Positions 9,717-22,482 of a DNA stretch of 64,000 nucleotides are shown here, piece by piece. The DNA is taken from positions 68,269,214-68,333,213 of the forward strand of contig OU015497.1 in assembly GCA_907164885.2 (NCBI GenBank). The letters are read 5' to 3'. Below the pieces are notes generated by a model. The model ran no database searches, was not told the DNA's origin, and was given only the letters and a program-made list of their open reading frames with translations. The first letter of the stretch is position 1. The number at the start of each line of letters is the position of its first letter. This DNA is from Dolomedes plantarius (Eukaryota > Arthropoda > Arachnida > Araneae > Dolomedidae). A program made the translations under genes and the position numbers.

Positions 9717-10172
9717 TCGATTGTATATGATATATTGAAGTGTCTTCGTTAAAAGTAATCAACCATCTCAAATTAAACACAACGTATGTCTCATTAAAAC
9801 AGTGAATATATATACAAGAAAAGGTGTTTAAAGTAAGTTTACTATTTTATACTGTCTTCGTGTCGGACAATAAACTAAATCCTATAAAACAATTGACTTT
9901 TCAACAGGTTTTATAGAAATTCTAAGGAAAGTTTGTGTAACGCATGGAAGTATACCCACACAAATTACTTTACAGAGCGTTCTGACAAGACCCAAGAAGT
10001 TCCAACTAAGGAAGTTTCTTCAGAAAATCAGTGGGAGTTATAAAACGCAATGAGGTAATTACATTAAAAAAAAGTAACCTTTAAAAGATTTCAACATTAT
10101 TTTACGCCTGTTTAAAGTCTACAGAGGATTAATTCAGACACTAAATATTAAAAAAAAGAATTTTAATGCTTG

Positions 10173-10174
<2 letters not shown>
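9717..10174. other. No recognised feature
   Basis: AT-rich spacer between the two 115-bp direct repeats. Confidence 0.35.
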
Positions 10175-10222
<48 letters not shown>

Positions 10223-10344
10223 ACAACGTACAGACAAAAACACTAATATAGTACTTTAAACGCAGCATAAGAGACAGCTTGCATTAAATTGTATAAAAAT
10301 TTAATTGTATTATTGCTTGTATTAATAACTTTTATATATATATA

Positions 10345-10400
<56 letters not shown>
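10175..10400. repeat. (TA)n microsatellite interrupted by direct repeat copy 2
   Basis: TA runs at 10175-10220 and 10332-10400 flank the second copy of the 115-bp repeat (10221-10333). The repeat family therefore either inserted into, or carries, TA dinucleotide tails. Confidence 0.85.
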
Positions 10401-10402
<2 letters not shown>

Positions 10403-10556
10403 CAGAGGGCCCAAGAATGTGTTCTTTCATCCAAATGAGATAAAATTTGAACTACAGATAATTCAAATGTTACACTGGATATTAATTTTAAAAACAAAAT
10501 TCTAGCGAAAGGTGGCGCTGTACCCTTGCATCCTGAAAAAAAAGTGACAGTAAGGT

Positions 10557-10848
10557 GTGGTTTTAAGACTACTCTTATGCTTGGACGGCATTTTTTTTAA
10601 AGAAATAACTGCAAATGGAATCCAAACCTTTCCCGTAACAGGAAAACGGTACAGAGATATGCTGAGAGATTTTGTAATCCCACAATTTCAACAGCGTGGA
10701 TGCCTTCCAGAAATCCCTTTCATGCAAAATGGCGCACCTCCTTACATTGATCATCATGTAAAGCAATTGCGAAGACAGCATTTCACATATGCAGGGGCTG
10801 AGTCGTCATTTCCCTACAGCATGGTCTCCTCGTTCGCCGGATACCCCG
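10557..10848 (+). pseudogene. Mariner-like transposase, middle part, split by BEL A
   Basis: The frame reads IFFKEITANGIQTF, VTGKRYRDMLRDFVIPQF, QQRGCLPEIPFMQNGAPPYI and HHVKQLRRQHF. In relatives I recall, the second catalytic aspartate is in MQDGAPPHI; here it reads MQNGAPPYI, so the catalytic D is replaced by N. The frame stops exactly where BEL A is inserted, and the rest resumes at 16971. Dead before or after the insertion. Confidence 0.75.
10844..10848. repeat. Target-site duplication of BEL A (CCCCG), left
   Basis: The five bases CCCCG directly before the 5' LTR are repeated directly after the 3' LTR (16971-16975). Confidence 0.9.
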
Positions 10849-11095
10849 TGTAAAGATTTGTTTATAGAGGGCGCTGCGTCGCCCGATAGATTAGAAAAAG
10901 GAATTGCTTTAAAATGTAATGGCGTCTGTTTAGACGAATTCTGAAATCCAAACTTCGTAGATTATTAAATGTTGTTTTTTTGTGTTTAAAATGTGCTTCA
11001 TTTTGTGTGTCGAATTGATGATTTCTCACCGAGAATAAAGACCAGGACCTGATCAAAGAATACTCAAGGAATTTGAGTACCAGAATAATTTAACA
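10849..11095 (+). repeat. 5' LTR of BEL A
   Basis: 247 bp, starts TGTAAAGATTTG, ends AATAATTTAACA, with a polyadenylation-type AATAAA at 11034-11039. Identical to the 3' LTR. Confidence 0.95.
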
Positions 11096-11113
11096 TGGCG
11101 CAACAACGTGGGC
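11096..11113 (+). other. Putative primer-binding site of BEL A
   Basis: TGGCGCAACAACGTGGGC follows the LTR without a gap. TGG at the start matches the CCA end of a tRNA. The tRNA type was not determined. Confidence 0.6.
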
Positions 11114-11185
11114 CACGATCGGGTAAATTCGAAAGTTAAGATTTAAATAAGGTGAGTGAGAAATTATTAATCTGCATGCATTACT

Positions 11186-13357
11186 ATGGCTGAGTTAGAT
11201 AAAATCCGCAAGAAAAGAAGCACAGTTAGAGCTTTAACTACGAAGTTGATTTCAAAAATTGAACTTGTTTTCTATGATGAAAAAATTGAAACTAATATTA
11301 AACTAGAAGAATTGAAGGATTTAAATGAGCAATTGTTAGAAAAGTGTGATCAGTTAAAAGCTCTAGATGCTCAGATAGAGAATTTAATTGGTTCTAATGA
11401 AATCGAAAATGAAATAATTGGTATTGAAGAATATTCGGAGAAAATAATTAAATGGAAAGGTAAAATAACTAGGCTAATAAAAGAGCACGTAAAAAGTGTA
11501 TCAGATGTTTCAGTCGATTTATCGCCAAATTCTCGCCAAGAATTATCACATAATAATGAGTTAAAAAGAAAAGTTATAAGTTTACCTAAACTTACAATTC
11601 CAAAATTTAATGGAGATCCAAGTTCTTGGATTGAATTTTGGCAGAAATTTAAAAATGCGATTCATGAAAATGATAACTTAAGTAAGACAGAGAAATTCTC
11701 ATATTTAAAAATGTTATTAGAAGGAGTTGCGTTAAACGCTATAAAAGGTTTTTCGCTTACAGAAGAAAATTACATTAAGAGCATCAATTTACTAACTGAC
11801 CGATTTGGTCGCGATTTTATCGTTATAAATAGTCACATGACAAACTTGTTAAATTTACATCCTGTAAAAAGCTCGACCAATATTAAAGCATTCAGACGGC
11901 TATTTCATGATTTAGAAATAAATGTGAGATCACTTGAAAGTTTAAACGTAGCCGCAGGAACATATGGCCAGTTATTATGTCCAATTTTGCTCAAACTGAT
12001 TCCAGATGATATAAGTTTAGAATACAACAGACAAAGGAAATCTAATACAGAATTTGATGTTCTTGAATTAATGCAATTTTTAAAACGAGAAATTGAGTGT
12101 AGAGAGTCGTCTATCTTATTAACCCAAACCGAAAGACAACCAAAACAAGTAATTTCGAGTAAATTTGACAAGGGTCCTAATTATAAATACTTCAATCCTA
12201 AAAATAATCCAACTGTTGCGTTTGCCTCTAATGTGAAACAAAATTGTGTATTTTGTTACCAAAATCATGAATCATTGAATTGCAACACTGTCCCTTCAGA
12301 AGAGAAACGAAACAAATTAAGAAAAGAAGGACGATGCTTCAAATGTTTTAAACGTTCACATTTGAGTATTCATTGTAGAAGTAGAATTAAAGATTGCTCG
12401 ATTTGCAAAGGTAAAAATCATCACGAAATCATTTGTTTTAAAACTCAAAAACCATATGATGAAATACCTAATTCAGCGCCGGAATGTCAAACAGTAATAT
12501 CTAGTATCGCGAATTCTGAGGGAAAATGTAGTGATTCCATAATTTTGCCTACATGTGCTGTTGAAGTTCAAGGCCCATCAAAATCAAAGATAACCGCAGT
12601 GTTATTTGACAGCGCTTCTTCAAAATCATTTATAACGAAGACATGTGCGCGAGAATTAAAGCTCCCTATTTTAAGAGTAGAGCATTTATTAGTTTACACT
12701 TTCGGTTCTCGTGAACCCATAAACAAGACATACCACGTAACAGAAATTGAGTTGAATCACTTGAATAATCCTGAAAGAAAAATAAAACTTGAAGTGTATG
12801 TAACGGACACAATTTCTCATGTGTCTATGGTGACGTCAGCCAGTGCGGTTGAACATTTGCTAAAAGAGTTCAAAATTCCTCTCCAACAGTTTAAACAAGC
12901 AAAAGGGCGGAGAGTTGAAATACTGATTGGAGCCGATGTGTTCTGGAAATTGCAGACTGGACACATAAGGAAAATATCAAAAGGATTGTTTTGCATTGAA
13001 ACGTTATTAGGATTCATTATATCGGGTGTACGAGAAAATGGTAAACAAACCAGATCATTCGTGAATTTATGCCTGACAGAAGGGGAAACACTGAGTAATG
13101 TTGTAAACAATCCAGATTCTTTTGGTGATGATTTAAACACTCAATTAAAAAGATTTTGGGAATTAGAGTCGTTAGGTATTAATTCCAACGGTAATGACAA
13201 TAATCATACTTCAGCTGATGTTGAAACTTTAAAGGGATTTGAGCAAAATATTAAAGTCATAGTAAACGGAAAATATGAAGTTAAACTGCCATTCAAAGAC
13301 AAAATAGACTTATCGGACAATTTTTCGCATTCCAAAGAAGGTTATCAAAATTGTTAA
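11186..13357 (+). CDS. gag: BEL A gag and protease (first part of Gag-Pol)
   Basis: 723 residues from the ATG at 11186. A basic, coiled N-terminus is followed by a DUF1759-type capsid region (KLTIPKFNGDPSSWIEFWQK, ~residue 135). Three CCHC-like knuckles follow (CVFCYQNHESLNC ~354, then CFKCFKRSHLSIHC and CSICKGKNHHEIIC). A DUF1758-type aspartic protease has DSAS (VLFDSASSKSFI, ~475) and ILIGADVFW. In the BEL family gag and pol form one frame. Here the frame ends at 13357 because it slips in a five-T run at about 13321. The pol frame overlaps and is open from at least 13321. One missing base (real or an assembly error in a homopolymer) explains it. Confidence 0.92.
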   Translation: MAELDKIRKKRSTVRALTTKLISKIELVFYDEKIETNIKLEELKDLNEQLLEKCDQLKALDAQIENLIGSNEIENEIIGIEEYSEKIIKWKGKITRLIKEHVKSVSDVSVDLSPNSRQELSHNNELKRKVISLPKLTIPKFNGDPSSWIEFWQKFKNAIHENDNLSKTEKFSYLKMLLEGVALNAIKGFSLTEENYIKSINLLTDRFGRDFIVINSHMTNLLNLHPVKSSTNIKAFRRLFHDLEINVRSLESLNVAAGTYGQLLCPILLKLIPDDISLEYNRQRKSNTEFDVLELMQFLKREIECRESSILLTQTERQPKQVISSKFDKGPNYKYFNPKNNPTVAFASNVKQNCVFCYQNHESLNCNTVPSEEKRNKLRKEGRCFKCFKRSHLSIHCRSRIKDCSICKGKNHHEIICFKTQKPYDEIPNSAPECQTVISSIANSEGKCSDSIILPTCAVEVQGPSKSKITAVLFDSASSKSFITKTCARELKLPILRVEHLLVYTFGSREPINKTYHVTEIELNHLNNPERKIKLEVYVTDTISHVSMVTSASAVEHLLKEFKIPLQQFKQAKGRRVEILIGADVFWKLQTGHIRKISKGLFCIETLLGFIISGVRENGKQTRSFVNLCLTEGETLSNVVNNPDSFGDDLNTQLKRFWELESLGINSNGNDNNHTSADVETLKGFEQNIKVIVNGKYEVKLPFKDKIDLSDNFSHSKEGYQNC

Positions 13358-16281
13358 CTCGTTTGGACAATGAACCATCATTATATGAAGAGTACAAATT
13401 AGTTTTTGCAGATCAAATTAATTCTGATGTTATCGAACCTGTAAATGAGAACTTTGAACAGTCATCCAATCTTGTATATTACATGCCTCATCATACTGTT
13501 ATTAGACGTGATAAAGAGACCACAAAATTTCGTATTGTTTTTGATGCGTCCGCGAAGGATAGAAATTGTTTATCTTTAAATGATAATTTGCTTGCAGGCC
13601 CAAACTTGAATCCGAATTTACTAATTCTTCTTTTGAAATTTAGAGAACATAAAATCGGTGTAATAGCCGACATAGAAAAGGCTTTCCTTCAAATTTCTCT
13701 TTCGGCTGAAGACAGGGACTGTCAAAGATTCTTATGGGTCGATAATTTACAAAACAAAGATCTAAAATGTTTTCGTTATAAAACTGTAACATTTGGATTG
13801 AAATCATCAACTTACCTTTTGGCTGCTACCATAAAGCATCATCTTAAAAATTATGAATTCTCTTATCCCACGGCTTTTAAGGCATTAAATGAATCATTGT
13901 ATGTCGATGATTTTATATGTGGCTCGAGAACTGTAAATGAAGCTCTAAGTTTATCGAAGGATGCTAAATTTATTTTAAGCGATGCTAAAATGAATCTTCG
14001 AAAATGGAAGAGTAATTCTAAAGAGCTTTGTAATATTTGGAATGAAACTAAGTTTGAAGAACTTCAAAAGGAACATCTGATCCCTATTAAGGTTTTAGGT
14101 ATAATCTGGAATGTTGAAACTGATGATTTTAAATTAGATTTATCACCATTGTTAGAAGCTCTCAAAGAATCAAAAAATACTAAGAGAAGTGTGTTAAAAT
14201 TGTCTTGCAAATTGTTTGATCCTATTGGGTTTATAACTGCTTTTACTATTCGTATAAAAATTTTGCTGCAAGAAATATGGGAGAGAGGTCAAGACTGGGA
14301 TGAAGAATTACAAGAAGAATTGAGAAATAAATGGAACAAATGGTGCTTAGAAATCCCCATTCTAGAAAAATTATCTGTTCCAAGATGGTATTTCCTCAAA
14401 GAAGACGATGGCGATGTACCAGAATTTCAGGTGCACGTCTTCTGTGACGCGAGCGAAGTTGCGTATGGAGCAGTTTCATACCTTCGATTTAGAAACCAGG
14501 GAGGTAGCTTTGAGGTTACTTTCGTAGCTGCTAAATCTAGAGTAGCTCCAGTAAAGAAATTAAGCCTCCCTAGACTTGAATTGATGGCAACATTAATTGG
14601 AGCCAGATTGTTGCATTTCCTGAAGGAAGTATTTCACATTAGAAGTAATTATACTTTGTGGTCTGATTCCACAATAGCATTACATTGGGTGAAGGGAAAT
14701 GCTAAGCAATGGAAACCCTTTGTATGTAATCGCGTTAGTGAAATTCAAGGTTTGACTGAACCATCAAACTGGAAACACTGCAGCGGAAAGGATAATCCGG
14801 CAGATATGCTCTCAAGAGGATGTTTAGCGGAAGACTTGCTGAATGGGGAAAAATGGTGGAAAGGGCCAAAATGGCTAATCTTCCCAATGGAACAGTGGCC
14901 GAACAATGGAGATAAATTTATTTGTGAAGATAATGTTGAAAAAGAAAAACGATTAAAACAATCAGCCATTTTTAACAGTATAACTTCAGAAGGAAAAGAA
15001 AATCCAGAAAGGATCCTGGATTTGAAGAAATATAGTTCTATTCAAAGGGTATATCGAATAACTGCTTGGGTGAAAAGGTTTACAGAAAATTCAAAATTCA
15101 AAGATAAGGAAATGCGAATGACTTCAGAATTAACCGCAGAAGAAATTTTGGATGCTAAGAGACTGTGGATTAGAAATATTCAAGCGGAATGTTTTCCTGT
15201 GGAATTTAAATGTTTGAAAGAAGGAAATCCCATTCCCAAGAACTCCAGTATTCGTGATTTGAATCCGTGTCTAGATAACACAGGAATAATGGTAGTCGGT
15301 GGGAGACTACAAAATTCTAAATTTGAATTCAGAGAAAGGCATCCATGGTTAATCCCTAGCAACAGTAGACTAACCGAATTGATAGTAATGTCAGCACATA
15401 ATCAAGTAATGCATTTAGGAGTAGCAAGTACATTGTCTAAAGTTAGAGAGACCTTTTGGATACCACGAGGTAGACAAATAGTTAAAACTTTCATAAGCCG
15501 CTGTATGATATGCCGAAAATTTACTGCTAAAGCAGGTCAACAAATTACTGCTCCTCTACCATCTGACAGAGTAACTGAGTCTCCACCCTTTGCTGTGAGC
15601 GGTTTAGATTTCGCAGGTCCCCTTTACATTAAGGTGAAAAATTCTGCAGTGACTTCAAAGTGTTATATTCTACTGTGCACATGTGCAGTAACTCGAGCAG
15701 TGCATCTAGAACTAGTGCAAGACCTGAGTACTGAGTCATTTTTACTAGCCTTTCGACGATTCGTCGCTAGAAGAGGTCTTTGTAGTGTAGTATTCACTGA
15801 CAATGCCCAAACATTCAAGCGAGCTGAGAAAGAACTTGGATTGTTGTGGAATACAATTAGCCATAATGACGTAAAGACATTCTACAGTTCTAAAAGAATA
15901 GAATGGAAATATATTGTTCCAAGAGCTGCCTGGTGGGGCGGCTTTTGGGAGCGAATGGTGAAAACAGTCAAATCATGTCTGCGAAAGGTCCTCGGAAAAT
16001 CATGTTTGACGTCAGATGAGCTAGAAACCATTCTAGTTGAAATCGAAGCTGTAATCAACTGTAGACCCATTAGCTACTTGTACAGTAAGCCTAATGAACC
16101 TTCATGTTTAACACCAGCCCATTTTTTGACTGGAGAACGTGCAACTTCCCTACCACAAAATATTCCTGTTATCCTAGATAAATCGTCATCCAGTGAGCAT
16201 TCAATAAGAAGTATTATAATCGACAAAGACTCCTGGATCATTTTTGGCGAAGGTGGAAAAGGGAGTACATGCTGGACTTAA
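13351..16281 (+). CDS. pol: BEL A pol: reverse transcriptase, RNase H, integrase
   Basis: About 976 residues. Not a separate gene: the in-frame sequence continues upstream and has no ATG, so it is the displaced rest of Gag-Pol. RT: FRIVFDASAKD, then VIADIEKAFLQI, and YVDD intact at residues ~184-187. RNase H: FCDASEVAYGAVSY, SLPRLELMATL, LWSDSTIALHWVKG and DNPADMLSRG. Integrase: an H/C zinc region before CRKF, then D753 (GLDFAGPLY), D817 (FTDNAQTF) and E867 (FWERMVK). All active-site residues I could check are present. The frame drifts out near 16235 and the C-terminus continues in another frame at 16269. Confidence 0.93.
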   Translation: MLTRLDNEPSLYEEYKLVFADQINSDVIEPVNENFEQSSNLVYYMPHHTVIRRDKETTKFRIVFDASAKDRNCLSLNDNLLAGPNLNPNLLILLLKFREHKIGVIADIEKAFLQISLSAEDRDCQRFLWVDNLQNKDLKCFRYKTVTFGLKSSTYLLAATIKHHLKNYEFSYPTAFKALNESLYVDDFICGSRTVNEALSLSKDAKFILSDAKMNLRKWKSNSKELCNIWNETKFEELQKEHLIPIKVLGIIWNVETDDFKLDLSPLLEALKESKNTKRSVLKLSCKLFDPIGFITAFTIRIKILLQEIWERGQDWDEELQEELRNKWNKWCLEIPILEKLSVPRWYFLKEDDGDVPEFQVHVFCDASEVAYGAVSYLRFRNQGGSFEVTFVAAKSRVAPVKKLSLPRLELMATLIGARLLHFLKEVFHIRSNYTLWSDSTIALHWVKGNAKQWKPFVCNRVSEIQGLTEPSNWKHCSGKDNPADMLSRGCLAEDLLNGEKWWKGPKWLIFPMEQWPNNGDKFICEDNVEKEKRLKQSAIFNSITSEGKENPERILDLKKYSSIQRVYRITAWVKRFTENSKFKDKEMRMTSELTAEEILDAKRLWIRNIQAECFPVEFKCLKEGNPIPKNSSIRDLNPCLDNTGIMVVGGRLQNSKFEFRERHPWLIPSNSRLTELIVMSAHNQVMHLGVASTLSKVRETFWIPRGRQIVKTFISRCMICRKFTAKAGQQITAPLPSDRVTESPPFAVSGLDFAGPLYIKVKNSAVTSKCYILLCTCAVTRAVHLELVQDLSTESFLLAFRRFVARRGLCSVVFTDNAQTFKRAEKELGLLWNTISHNDVKTFYSSKRIEWKYIVPRAAWWGGFWERMVKTVKSCLRKVLGKSCLTSDELETILVEIEAVINCRPISYLYSKPNEPSCLTPAHFLTGERATSLPQNIPVILDKSSSSEHSIRSIIIDKDSWIIFGEGGKGSTCWT

Positions 16282-16508
16282 GATCTCTTCATTCTGAGAA
16301 GCGTAAGAGCTGTACCTCAACCTTTAAAGAAAACGACTTGGTTTTAATCCATGATGAGCGTGTTCCAAGAACTGTCTGGAAAATTGGACGTGTAATAAAG
16401 ACGATTCCTGGCAGAGACGGAAAAATAAGATCGTGTAACATCAAAACTTCTAATGGAACACTTAAACGTCCAATCCAACTCTTATATAATTTAGAAATAG
16501 CTGACTAA
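16269..16508 (+). CDS. pol: BEL A pol C-terminus (DUF5641-like), frame-displaced
   Basis: About 79 residues: ENDLVLIHDERVPRTVWKIG, then GRDGKIRSCNIKTSNG and PIQLLYNLEI. This matches the small beta-rich domain that closes BEL/Pao integrases. It overlaps the previous frame by a few codons. The tryptophan-rich lead-in (FWRRW-type) is readable in this frame from about 16238, so a single-base slip lies just upstream. The apparent ATG at 16269 is internal. Confidence 0.85.
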   Translation: MLDLRSLHSEKRKSCTSTFKENDLVLIHDERVPRTVWKIGRVIKTIPGRDGKIRSCNIKTSNGTLKRPIQLLYNLEIAD

Positions 16509-16711
16509 AAACTCTAATTGCATTTTTCTTTTAACAGCTATAAAGTTATTACATCTTTTATTGTTATTATTTTTTTTTTAATTATTGAATTACATTGATA
16601 TTTGATGTTTGCAAAATGTTTTATTTAGTAACTTAAGAAATGTTATTTAGCATTATTATTCTCATTAATGGTAATTGGTATTTTCGTTTAGGAATGAACC
16701 TGTTGTTCATT

Positions 16712-16721
16712 GTGGGGGGAG
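16712..16721 (+). other. Polypurine tract of BEL A
   Basis: GTGGGGGGAG lies two bases before the 3' LTR, the usual plus-strand priming site. Confidence 0.7.
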
Positions 16722-16723
16722 TA

Positions 16724-16970
16724 TGTAAAGATTTGTTTATAGAGGGCGCTGCGTCGCCCGATAGATTAGAAAAAGGAATTGCTTTAAAATGTAATGGCGT
16801 CTGTTTAGACGAATTCTGAAATCCAAACTTCGTAGATTATTAAATGTTGTTTTTTTGTGTTTAAAATGTGCTTCATTTTGTGTGTCGAATTGATGATTTC
16901 TCACCGAGAATAAAGACCAGGACCTGATCAAAGAATACTCAAGGAATTTGAGTACCAGAATAATTTAACA
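16724..16970 (+). repeat. 3' LTR of BEL A
   Basis: 247 bp, identical by eye to 10849-11095. Followed by the target duplication CCCCG. Confidence 0.95.
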
Positions 16971-17126
16971 CCCCGTGTCTTTTGGTGGTGGGTTTTCCTG
17001 AAGGACAATTTAAACAGTAAAATGCGAGCATCTGCGCCATATCTGAAGGACAGCATTCGGTGCCATGTTCTTGATATTCCGGCAGACTCACTTCGGTCAG
17101 CTGTGGAGAATATAGTCTGCGATTAG
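16971..17126 (+). pseudogene. Mariner-like transposase, C-terminal part, continuation after BEL A
   Basis: It resumes the 10557-10848 transposase: FWWWVFLKDNLNSKMRA, then LKDSIRCHVLDIPADSLRSA and VENIVCD before a stop at 17124. A small frame change lies around CCCCGTGTC (16971-16979). Together the two parts are one relic interrupted by BEL A. Confidence 0.7.
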
Positions 17127-19611
<2,485 letters not shown>

Positions 19612-19619
19612 CACTAGAC

Positions 19620-20475
19620 CAGATCTCCGCAACCTTTTATCTTCCACGGCACAACAATATACGGTACAAATTATAATGTTGTACTGCCTGGTTCTGACAT
19701 TTCTGACAAACTTTTTTTATCACTTTCAAAAATGTGATTAAAAACAGTTTCATATAAAGAACCTATTTGGCATTGACTCTCTCTTATTAGTTTTTTAATC
19801 ATAAATAAATAAAAGGATCTAAAATCTAAATATTACGGGGAATAATAAAAAAAAAATCACTTAATTTCAAAAGTTACGTAGATGGTCGCGTGGGGGACTG
19901 GTGTCAACCAGTGAACTTTGACGCGATACAATCGAAAAACAATTAGAGACTAACTAAAGTGAAAAGAGAGGAGACAATGAGGAAGGCTCAATTGAAGGTA
20001 GAAGAAAAAGGGGAGACTTCCAACATTCCGATGACCGCCATTAGGGAAGATGAATGTAGGTGGGTGACATATGTCCCCCACGTGAGTATTGAAGAGTTAA
20101 ACATGATCGCTTGTAATTTTTTATTAGAGCCAGTGTCGAAAAATTTGTTCGCATAATTATGTTGTAGAATAAAGGATCAAAATTGCAGTGGCCTTGTCAG
20201 AAATTTGTGGATATTCTTTCTTAACTGAAATCCAGAAATATGACGCTCGAGCATACATACAATGCATGATAACAACATGTTTTTGTCTTGTGTATAGTCT
20301 CCACCGAAAGAAATTACATATTAGCAAAAAGTTACAGGAATATTTTACTTAGAAAAATTTCTGACTAATGCAGTGGTTAATTTTTTTTTATTATTATCGA
20401 TAAAATCACCGCGGCACAGTCAAGATCACCTCGCGGCACACTAATGTGCCACGGCACAGCGGTTGCGGAGCACTG
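19620..20475. mobile_element. Non-autonomous hAT element (856 bp)
   Basis: The ends CAGATCTCCGCAACC and GGTTGCGGAGCACTG are inverted repeats (one or two mismatches), and both sides carry the 8-bp target duplication CACTAGAC (19612-19619 and 20476-20483). CAG...CTG ends and an 8-bp TSD are diagnostic of hAT. GGCACA-rich subterminal motifs occur at both ends (near 19650 and 20410-20460). No transposase domain is visible, so movement would need a protein supplied in trans. Confidence 0.92.
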
Positions 20476-20483
20476 CACTAGAC

Positions 20484-21658
20484 AATCAACATAATGCATT
20501 ATCACGCTGAATAGCAGGTCTGTCGATCCTTCAACTAGCGATGACCTCCGTTGGTCTATCTCCGAGCACCAGTTCCTCTGTCTGACTTTCGGCACACCAA
20601 AAGATTTCTCTCCTTTGCTAGGATGTGCTCGACCTTTTAAATGAATTTCGAATCTTCTCAAACCATCTATATTTCTTTTTAGAAACTCCAAGAGGTTAAA
20701 AGAAAGACATTCCCACTGTGTTTGATAACATAAGGTGTCCTTAATGATGTTACGGACCAGTACAGCGCTACCGCATCATCCGTCCTTGCTAATGAGATTC
20801 TTCCTTGCTAATGAAAAGTCATTTTAACTAAATTTTACTGCCATTTCCAAGAATCGGCCCGGTGGGGGATTATAGCCCCGTTGCTACAAATCACTCTTAA
20901 GATAAATTTCAGGGGTGAAATTTCAAAAGCAGGTGCAGTAATAATAAGCCGACCTGAAAATTTACATAGAGATGTCACATAGATAAGCCCACTTCATCAA
21001 TTAATATGTTAGCTTTACAACTTACTAGAGTCCAGAAACTAATACGTAAATACTCACGTACTCAGTTTTATAAAGTCTGCCAGTCTTCTAACAATTTTAT
21101 CAGTGAGGGTTTATTCATTTCGAAAAAAAAACATTTTAATACCTTGAAGGTTAGTAGACCTCTTATTGACTTATATCACTTAAAACAGAAAACTTTTTAT
21201 TAACACATATTAACACATGTAACTTCTACTATACAATATACATTTTAATATTAACAATCACACCAAATTTCATTGGATTGAAATAAAAGTCATACGTAGA
21301 TTCATATATCAGAGAACACACACAATTTACTATGCATTTCCATATTATTTCAAAATGAATCGAAAACATAACAATATACCAAAATAATGTATAATATCCT
21401 TTCAACAAACAGAACATTTGCACTACGAAACTTAATAACTTTAAAGAAACTTTAAAGAAAATTCTATACTTCATTTATTAAAAATAATTGGTTTCTTTCC
21501 CTACTCATGCACACACAAATTTAAAGTTTAAATAATAAAAATCATCGCAGTATGTTTACAACATTTAGTTCCTAGGTTACATATTTGCAATCATAACCAA
21601 AATTAATTTCGCATGCATTTGACCTTCAGAAAGTTGCCCGAGAAGAAAGTTGCCTGAG
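20484..21658. other. No recognised feature
   Basis: A minus-strand open frame (20377-20691) spans the hAT end and is not a gene. The rest is AT-rich with no family I recognise. Confidence 0.35.
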
Positions 21659-22105
21659 TCAGGCCAGCTTAAACCTGGACGTATTTTTAGTAAAACACTC
21701 CACTTCTTTTAAAATTTCGCCCAAATAAGATTTTTCCTTGGGTGTCCGAAAAGCCAAAATTTCTTTCATGTTTACACTAGGGGCATTCCACGATTCTTTC
21801 TTTTGCCTATGACCTGGGAAATCCTGCAACTGCGCGGCTAATTGACTTTTATTCATTATGTTGGACAAATCAAATACATTTAAATCCTCATTTGTAGATT
21901 TCTTGTAACATGACCTTAACAATTCAACATTATAAATTCGCGTTTTATCTTTCCAGTCAATCCCTTGTATGATGTTGATTGTTCCAGAGAAATTTTGCGA
22001 GAATATCCCTGACATTATCCGTTGAGGCGAACACCTGTCAGGTTTAGAAATTCTGTCTCTCTTTTTGAAAACTCCCGCAGTTTTTTTTTCTGTAGTTATT
22101 CCCAC
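21659..22105 (-). pseudogene. Probable C-terminal end of a Gypsy pol, minus-strand relic
   Basis: 148 residues. The part INIIQGIDWKDKTRIYNVEL followed by LRSCYKK resembles the stretch after the integrase core in Ty3/Gypsy polyproteins (V-x-Y-x-I...R-x-Y-H-V-x-x-L-K-P-Y-Y), as I recall it from spider elements. No catalytic residues are included. It lies downstream, on the same strand, of a gag relic at 24089-25440, consistent with one element whose RT-integrase core is lost or too decayed to see. Confidence 0.45.
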
Positions 22106-22274
22106 TACTTATTCAGAAATCAAGTATGCTCTTACGAAAGGGGGCCCGTAAAGGCTTCAGTAGTACTACCCATTTCTTTACTACACCTTTATGTGGCCGT
22201 TGACCTCTTATCAACAACTCCTTATCTACCTATATCGTTAATTCTGGAGCCCGGATACTCTTCTCTTTAATTTA

Positions 22275-22482
22275 GGTGTATCCAGTCTCAAACGGATATC
22301 TCCAATCGAAAAAAAAATTCAACTGACACACTTCTAAGACCACACCAAACAAAACCCCTTTGTTGACATAAGATTTTAATTTAGGTGTATCCAGTCTCAA
22401 ACGGATATCTCCAATCGAAAAAAATGTCAACTGACACACTTCTAAGACCACACCAAACAAAACCCCTTTGTTGACATGAACG
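22275..22482. repeat. Two-copy tandem duplication, 108-bp period
   Basis: The unit starting AGGTGTATCCAGTCTCAAAC at 22275 repeats at 22383 nearly perfectly through CAAAACCCCTTTGTTGACAT. The copies differ by one or two bases in the A-run, so the duplication is recent. Confidence 0.92.

Larger units (their letters stand above)
10849..16970 (+). mobile_element. BEL/Pao LTR retrotransposon A, full length and very young
   Basis: 6,122 bp bounded by two 247-bp LTRs with TG...CA ends that I could not distinguish base by base, and flanked by the 5-bp duplication CCCCG. The order LTR, TGG-starting primer site, gag with zinc knuckles, aspartic protease, RT, RNase H, integrase, G-rich tract, LTR is that of BEL/Pao. 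Identical LTRs indicate recent insertion. The coding region is continuous apart from two single-base frame changes (near 13320 and 16235). It inserted into an older mariner transposase relic. Confidence 0.95.

Noticed and set aside
20377..20691. 104-residue minus-strand frame
   Set aside because: It crosses the right end and target duplication of the hAT element. No motif.
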